Positions 54,825 through 61,350 of a stretch of DNA of 61,350 nt are shown here, piece by piece (positions within the stretch are counted from its first letter, which is position 1; each line of letters opens with the position of its first letter). The DNA is from Hysterium pulicare CBS 123377 (Eukaryota > Ascomycota > Dothideomycetes > Hysteriales > Hysteriaceae), in contig AJFK01000044.1 of assembly GCA_000467715.1 (NCBI GenBank), positions 1-61,350 on the forward strand. Reading direction: 5' to 3'. The notes beneath the pieces were generated by a model, which was given only the letters and a program-made list of their open reading frames with translations, searched no databases and was not told the DNA's origin. The position numbers and the translations under genes are program-made.

Positions 54825-57800
54825 TCAAGTGCTAAGAGCGGACTTCACCATCCATGTCTGCGAGAGCACCGCCATTAATATAACCAAAAACACGCTTATC
54901 AAGATGGAGTTGTGGGACAAGATCAGTCGCCGGAGCTGTCCCTTCTCACCAGTCTCAATCCCCAAAGCCGTAGGTTCCGCAACGGATATCTGACTCGGCG
55001 CCATCAGCTCGTTGAACTCCTTCTTAGAGGTAGGCGACCGTCTCGGAGGATGCCCAATTCCATCTTGATCCGTGCCCTCGCTCTTTTGCTCCTCGTTCTG
55101 AAAGGTGTCGATCATCGGTGGTTCGGGACTCGATTGAGACCTCAGCCGTGCCGCTTCCTCGAACAGATATTTCTCCACCTCTTCATGCTCCCATCCCTTC
55201 GCAATCTGAATAGAAGAGACTCCATTCGAGTTCTTGAGTCGTACCGGCGCTCCCGCTTCAACTAATCTCTTACATGCGTCCAGGTTCCCAAGCGCTGCTG
55301 CCCAGCCTAGGGCTTTGTGGAGTTGGTCGCTTTTGCTATTGATATCGGTGTTGGGTTGCGCAATGAGGTAGATTGCGGCTTTTGAACTGCCGGACCTGAG
55401 CGCGATTTCCCAGGGAGAGCGGTCGCTGAACTTAGAGACGTTGACGTCTGCGCCGTGCTTGACGAGAAGCTTGATAATATCTGGGTCGCCGTGTTGACAA
55501 GCGATTGTGAGAGGTGTGCGGAAGAAAGCGTCCATGGGGTCGACAAGAGCGCCAGCTTCTAGGAGCATGCGCACAACTTCAACCCTCTGCCGCTGGCAGG
55601 CAAGATGGAGTGAGGTTTCTTTGGAGTCAGGACTAAATGCGTTGAGTTCTTCTGGCGTGCTTCGAGCAATGCGGGCTCGAAGCGTTTCGATGTCGTCCCT
55701 CTCGACCGCCATTGACAAGGGTCTTTCACTCTTCGTGTTGAACGTGTCTGCTTTGTGGACTGAATGGATTTCTTGCTCCTTATCGCGAGTTCGTTCCTTC
55801 TCGCGAGCCGCACGGAGAACTTCAAGAACGGGCGTCCTACCGGCATCCTTTGCGGCACGAACCGGTGTCCGACCCGCCTTATTCTCGATATCTGTGCGGG
55901 CGCCAAACTCCAATAGGACCTTTGTAGTTTCCAGAAACCCAGAGCGGGCGGCATCATGGAGAGCAGTTTCGCCAAAATCGCCTTGAGCGTTAACATCGAC
56001 ATCTTTGCATGTCTCTAGAAGCAGACGAAGGATCGCGGTGCAGTTGTTGATAGCGGCTGCATGGAAAAGGGTTCGTCCAAGCACGTCCTTAAAATTCCAC
56101 CGGACACGTCGTTGGAGGAGGAGCTTGACTGTGGCATATTCGTCTTCGTCGATGGCTCGCTGGATAGCTCGTCCGCCTCTATCGTCTTGCGCCTCGGCGT
56201 CTGCTCCCCCGTTCAACAAAGCCTCAACGACTCCGACGTATCCTGACGAAGCAGCGTAGTGGAGGGCCGTATATCCTGCACGATCGCCATAATTCTTATC
56301 AATGCCGGGATGTCGTAGTAAGGCCTCAACGCAGTCCTTGCGGTCCATGCTAGCGGCAGTTAGCAGGGCATTCCACTGGCTGGTGTATGAAGATTCTTTG
56401 TTAACTTCGAGGTCAGATCGAGTAAGAATAAGTTTGACCAGTTCGACATGACCGAAATAACAAGCAATCATGAGTGCGGTCCAGTTGCGCCACGAAGTAT
56501 AACCAGCGTTCACAGCAACATCTTTTTCTTGAAGCAACCGCCGTACAACATTAACGTGATTATTTTTCACGGCACGGTGAAGTGCTGTTGACCCACGACT
56601 GTCTACTGTATTTGCGGAGGCGCCTGTCTGGAGAAGAGTGTCTACAACATTAAGGAACCCTTTCGAAGCGGCGTATATGAGCGGCGTGGTCCCTAAAGAA
56701 TCTTGAACATTTGCACTCGCGCCATCAGCCAGAAGAGCTGCAACAATGTCTCTGAGGCCAAAGAAGGCCGCAAGATGGAGAGCATCGACATCGCCTTGGA
56801 CATCCCAACTGTCATATGATTCTGTATCCGTGTACCATAACGCCTGTACTGAAGCTTCTAAAAGGATCTTATTTCGGAGAAACAGGAGTGCTTGAGGCGT
56901 GACGATTTCTGAACTACAGCGTCGAGCATGATTACCCCAATTTAGAGCTGCATACCCGAGGAGAGGGTAATCTTGCCAGCGGGCGTCGAAGTCAACTGCT
57001 TCGTTTGGTCCGGAACATGGTCCATTCTTGAATGCATCCAGTTGAAGGTATGCGATACAACATTCCGCTATTTCGGTATTGCCGCTGGGGAAAAGACTAT
57101 CTCGTCTTTCAGTGAAGTATGTTTCAGCGGTTTTATGTGTCAAGCGCACATTCTCGCTCTCGTCAATAACGACGAGTCCTGCACTTAGGGAGGTTAAAAC
57201 CTTTGCGCTTAGCACGTGGTCGGTTTGGATTTCTCGAGCACCTCTCGATACAGCGGTCGCGTGCTCCAGTTCTTTGATTCTTAACGGCCGTTCTGCATAA
57301 GCAACCCATAGTAAAAGCTTTTTGACAGCCCTTTGTCGGTTTGCACTGAGCTTGCCAATTCGCGCCATGGCTTGGTCATATGTATTGTCAATGCCTTTAG
57401 GCAAATGCTCTAGAGCCTCCACAACCTCGCCAGCTGAAAGGCAATCGGCCAAGGCATCCATGTGGAACCTAGCAAGCAGAAACCTGAAACTATCAGCTAA
57501 GAGAAATTTGGGAATAAAATCAAGGTACACACATGTCCTTCGCATTATCGACAATGGTGTCGAGGATCAGTACTCTCAGTTTAGGCCTCTTGTTAACCCA
57601 CTGACGGAGGTCTTCTTCAACGTCAATCCTTCTGTTGACATAGCTTTCAATATCCTCTGGTTGGGCAGCTATACGTATCTTTATGCTACTGAATCGTTTG
57701 ATAAACGTATGACCGTCTCGTTCGCCTTGCTGACGGCAGTCTTCACAATGGTCGAAATCCTTACACTCATCACAATGAAAGTAAACCTCAAGCTTTTTCT

Positions 57801-58917
57801 TGTCGCAGCCATCACAGTAGATGCCGTCCAAAGGATAGCCAAACCTTGCTGCGATGTTCTCAAGCTTCCGAGATGTGACCATGATCTTGGGTGCTCCTTT
57901 CAGTGAGTGAAGAGTCTCCAGCAGCGTCAACCGCCTTGATTCGTCAGTCAGCTCGTCCAAGGCATCGAGAACGATAGTGCGCTTTTCATATTCAGCAAGA
58001 GCGTTGCCAAGGATGTCGCATATTTCCGTCAATTTCGGTCTCGTATCGTTGGCATGGTGTTTCTGGTACAAATCTTCCAAATGCCCGGGCAAAGACATGC
58101 GGATTTGAACGACTTGTTTGAGAAGGCTAGAGACGAGGAAATCCAGAGATTGAGAGTCGGCCGTATCAAAACTGCAGAAGGCTACCAGAACAATTGCATT
58201 CTGGTTCTTGTGAAGTTGCCTGAGCTCATTAACAGCAGTAGAGGCTAGATATGTCTTCCCCGCTCCGGGAATGCCATAGCACCATAGCCAGCGGTTGTTT
58301 CCAGAATCCCATTGCTCGAATTCCTCTTTCTTGAAGAACCAGCCTCCAGTTCCGGGGGCTGGTGTGATATTCTCTTGCTTTTGCCTGAAATTACAGGGCG
58401 AAAGCCAGTCAATAATTTCTTTAAACTTGCCATCATCAACTGCTTTGCGCACAGAGGAAACATTTTCCTGCATCTCTTGAGCTAGAGCAATGTTGGCCTG
58501 TCCCACGACAAGAGTAACGGAGGTTTTGAGACGATCGATCCTTGCGATGGTGCGATCCACGAAATCTTTGTCGAGAGGCCATCTCAAAGTCTGCTTGACC
58601 TTGCCTCGTTTGGTGTCGCTGGACGTCAACATACCCCAAACCTCCTCCAATGCTTTGCTTATCTGCTCGAATACTCCATCCGGTTCAGCAAGTGAGTCGA
58701 GCGGCTCCATCCATGCACCATTCTGTTCTGCGGAGAGAGGCGCGAATTGAGTCTCCAGATTCCGTAGGGTCATCCATAACAGAGTGATCTCGTCGCATAG
58801 TCCTCGACGCTCCTTGCCGCCTTCTTTGATGGTGTCGAGGAGTTTGATGATCTTGAAGGAGACATCCGCAATTTGCACAACGCTAGACACCAGTCCCACG
58901 GCAGTAATGGGATCCAT
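54825..58917 (-). CDS. NLR-like NACHT-ankyrin STAND protein with membrane tail
   Basis: Fungal NLR-like signalling ATPase of the kind implicated in non-self recognition, 1347 residues in two exons: 58917-57533 and 57483-54825 (intron 49 nt). Residues 1 to about 190 (starting MDPITAVGLVSSVVQIADVS) form the helical N-terminal effector or adaptor domain common in fungal STAND proteins. The NACHT nucleotide-binding domain has Walker A GIPGAGKTY (215-223) and Walker B IVLDALDEL (315-323). A ZZ-like zinc cluster (C-x2-C, C-x2-C, C-x2-C and a His, about 368-403) is inserted after it. The intron rejoins DMFLLARFHMDAL, a block conserved in this family, which fixes the splice. Exon 2 adds a helical linker and about a dozen ankyrin repeats in two groups. 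The last 30 residues hold a hydrophobic span (ISVFLVILMAVLSQTWMV), a likely tail anchor. An in-frame ATG at 59010 adds 31 unlike residues and was not used. Confidence 0.88.
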
Positions 58918-59689
58918 GAATAAGACAGGACCACATGAAGACCAACTTGAGGATGCACCTCGCGTGACGAGATGACGCGGGTCGGCATGGTGTTGACTTT
59001 CGAGTTTCACGCCCGGCCGTGGGGGCTGGTTTTAGTCCGCAGGGATCGGATCACCTTCGGATTCTCGAACTAAGCTTGAATAGGAAACAGGAATGTCTCA
59101 CAGAGCATGAACGAAGTCCAGACATTAAACGGTTGACATTCTTGTGAGCTGTTTAGAAAAGATCTTAGAGAGACAATTCTCTATAGAGAACACACAGGTT
59201 GTCATAATTCGTCGTTTCGGAGGGTGGGGCTGCATCTACCATTTTCTTTCCCACTAGTCTACAAAGCTCGTTCAGCCTGTGTATGAGGCCTGAAAGCAAG
59301 TTGCCATCTTTAAGGTTATCCGGAAGGCATTGCACAGAATAGATTTCCTTCGGGCGTATGCAGCTAATGAGTTCACAATCCAACCAATAATGACACCCGC
59401 GGTGGAAGAGATCTCGCACAGACTCCAATTTCGCCTAACATGACTCCAATATAGTCTATCTCTCAACAGATATTCACGTGATTCTAGAGGTTTCTTTTTG
59501 ATTTGCTAAGAAGTCATTTCCTATAACTTGTATTATAGAGTATACGGAGGCGTAGAGAGACTGGCTACTGTCCTAGGGCGCGCAGACTGTTCATAGGTTT
59601 CCCACAGGCTGATCGTGGTCCTCCCATCCCCTTCACCTCCAAATAAGTCAATACCCTTGGTACTACAGTCCTTCTTACTCCCGTTCACA
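58918..59689. other. Promoter region of the NLR-like gene
   Basis: Contains the short frame described separately at 59165-59428. Otherwise no signal is seen. Confidence 0.4.
59165..59428 (-). CDS. Doubtful 87-codon ORF
   Basis: ATG-initiated frame (beginning MESVRDLFHRGCHYWLDCEL) between the NLR-like gene and the DUF7918-like gene, same strand. Composition is protein-like, with helical potential in LLSGLIHRLNELCRLVGKKM, but no family is recognised. It may be a leader-region frame of the NLR-like gene or a leftover of a duplicated gene. Confidence 0.25.
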   Translation of the reverse strand: MESVRDLFHRGCHYWLDCELISCIRPKEIYSVQCLPDNLKDGNLLSGLIHRLNELCRLVGKKMVDAAPPSETTNYDNLCVLYRELSL

Positions 59690-61350
59690 CTACTCTGCTA
59701 GCCTCAATTCTCTCTCCAATTGATTCCTCTTGCTCCCTAGTCTTCCTATCTCATTGTTCAAGTCTTCCATCTTGAGGGTCACTAGTGCCATCTGCGCGTC
59801 TATCATCTTGATACCGAGTGAGAGGAACTCTTTATCTTTAGTCTCTGGGGTTGAACTTTCGATGCGGTTATGTTCTTGCATCACACACAGTTTTTTCAAC
59901 TCCAAAGTCAGCAGCTCTTTTTGGTCTTCTTGAGTGATGGTGTTTTCCTGCTGAATGTTTTCCTGCTGCTCTTCAAGTCTCTCGATTTCAAGTCTCTTAT
60001 ATGCCTTGAGATATTTCAACTCCGTATTCTGTTGTCGGCTGACCTTATCAGGCTTATCTTGTTCACTCATAGCCCCATGATCAGAACCGGATGCCAAGCT
60101 TAAAGTCATCGAAGGCACAACTAGTGGGGTGCTTTGGACATGTAGTGGTCTTGTAGGCTCCAGTTTTAGCCTTTTGGGCTGACCCCAAGAAGGGGTTCGC
60201 TGTGGACTCTCAGATGCCATCTCTCGTTTGACAGACGAAGGACTGATAACTGCCTTTTTTCCATTTCGTGTTCTCAAATTGTTTTGAATATCCGTTGTAG
60301 GACCAAACCGCTCAGGAACCTCCTCCTTCAGTTCGGGAGTTGGCAAATGGGACCTATGATGCGGCTCAACCTCTGCCTTGTGTGCACCGCCTGATAGAAG
60401 AGTGGGGGGTAAGGGGCCTATTTTAGGAGGGTTCAGAACTCTCTGGATGTAATCTTCAATGGATCGTTAGCAATTTATGCCCAGCCCAAGAGAGATACTT
60501 TAATGGCACTGAGACCAGTCCTTAGCACTCACCATAAGGGCGATACCGGAAGATAAACTTGTAGCTCAATGATTTGTCCGAGGCTACAAAGTCTGCACTA
60601 CAACTGGGTGGCATATTAAATTCTGAGCAGGACGTTAATCTAGGTATCAATGTTAGTATTTCCTCCATCGGATGTTTTCAGGTCGTCGTACTTGAGACAC
60701 TGCTGTAGGCCTTGGTCCCAGTTCGTCTTTGAGACAGCTCGTAGGCGAGAGTTGATGCCCCATGGTGGAGGATTTCTATCAATCTCAGAGCAGTCTCGTT
60801 GTGGTTTAAAACTAGGCTTCGTGGAACCAGGGACTAAGGTGACAACAATGCGACCGACGTTATCAAGCTGTTGCTGAGAGAGCTCTGTTGTCATGTGGAG
60901 TAAAGGATCTGATGATAAAGAATATTAGCATAATTAAATGAGGGGTAAAGGAGATAAGAGATAAGATTTGTTATATTTTGTATCGAAGGGGAAGAGATGG
61001 CCAGATGGTTCAACTTACCAACCGTCAGCTGCGCGAACGAGTAGTCGAAAGCCCGAGTTTGAAGTCCATGAGAGCTGTATGCTCTCATAAACCTGTGCAG
61101 ACACTTTCCATGGCCCGGATTTCTCATCAGGTTCCAATCTTTGATATGCCCACCATCTATATCGAGGCTCACTTTGAGCACTTCCTGTTTATTGGCCCAT
61201 TCGTACTGCTCCCCTACTTTCACGATGACGTGAAAATGAAGACCGGGTTTAGATTCCAGGAAAGTGGTGAGGACATGGCAGTTGATTCCTTGTGTGGCAT
61301 TTGTTGAAAATTCTGGAAGAGCGACGGCCTGCTTAGGTTCTGTGCCGTCG
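59690..61350 (-). CDS. DUF7918-like protein with coiled-coil tail (5' end cut)
   Basis: Runs past the window edge, so the N-terminus is missing. Exons, approximate at two junctions: from 61350 down to 61019, 60908-60692, about 60603-60534 and about 60451-59690. The beginning (LPEFSTNATQGINCHVLTTF, then LESKPGLHFHVIVKVGEQYE) and the block SLSYKFIFRYRPY resemble a fungal family I know as DUF7918, small proteins of unknown function. The last exon adds a basic Ser/Pro linker and a long charged helix (LKAYKRLEIERLEEQQENIQ onward) to the C-terminus, probably a coiled coil for self-association. The 88-nt intron ending near 60604 is supported because it restores the FIFRYR block; its exact acceptor should be rechecked. 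Confidence 0.55.

Noticed and set aside
1-61350. CRISPR array, rRNA, intact transposon or terminal inverted repeats
   Set aside because: Looked for regular spacers, rRNA-like blocks, transposase motifs and long inverted repeats; none was seen by eye.

Overview
The window is nuclear DNA from a filamentous ascomycete (Pezizomycotina). The evidence is the gene architecture: short introns of about 45-115 nt with gt..ag ends and ctaac/ctgac-type branch sites, both strands used, no operons. The families point the same way: Zn2Cys6 regulator, chloroperoxidase, berberine-bridge-like oxidase, Sld7, TPR-DUF4470, LtrA-like membrane protein and a NACHT-ankyrin STAND protein. A Leotiomycetes-like genome is my guess, but nothing in the sequence proves the class. 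No tRNA, rRNA, CRISPR or intact transposon was found.

Layout. 0-4 kb: secreted heme-thiolate peroxidase and an FAD-linked oxidase, with short diverged repeats around them. 4.2-11.3 kb: an Sld7-like replication protein, two convergent paralogues of an unnamed C2H2-like family, a coiled-coil protein and a small SMP-like protein. 12-18.3 kb, all on the minus strand: a small secreted protein, a short-chain dehydrogenase and a Zn2Cys6 factor whose 3' end has a mutated second copy downstream. 18.3-21.6 kb: no supported gene. 21.6-23.8 kb: the mitochondrial tRNA-modification GTPase MSS1. 23.8-32.1 kb: no conventional gene, but this stretch holds the most striking object in the window, a minus-strand transcription unit in which the first two AUGs each open the same seven-codon ORF (Met-Gly-Arg-Gly-Gly-Tyr-Asn, stop). 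The two copies differ only at synonymous positions and in the stop codon. 32.1-33.5 kb: the 9-1-1 clamp subunit HUS1, with a 13-nt microexon. 35.6-37.3 kb: a truncated-looking PSP1-domain gene directly abutting a second ORF. 41.2-54.3 kb: TPR-DUF4470 protein, LtrA-like membrane protein, dolichyl-diphosphatase CAX4, an RWD-RBR ubiquitin ligase sharing a divergent promoter with CAX4, and two hypotheticals. 54.8-61.35 kb: a 1347-residue NACHT-ankyrin protein with a ZZ-like cysteine cluster and a C-terminal membrane anchor, then a DUF7918-like gene cut by the window edge.

Functionally this is a mix of housekeeping genes (SLD7, HUS1, MSS1, CAX4, RBR ligase) and accessory genes. The peroxidase, oxidase, dehydrogenase and Zn2Cys6 genes are not accompanied by any PKS, NRPS or terpene synthase, so I do not call a biosynthetic cluster. 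All exon coordinates were derived by hand from splice sites and reading-frame phase; no database search was possible.
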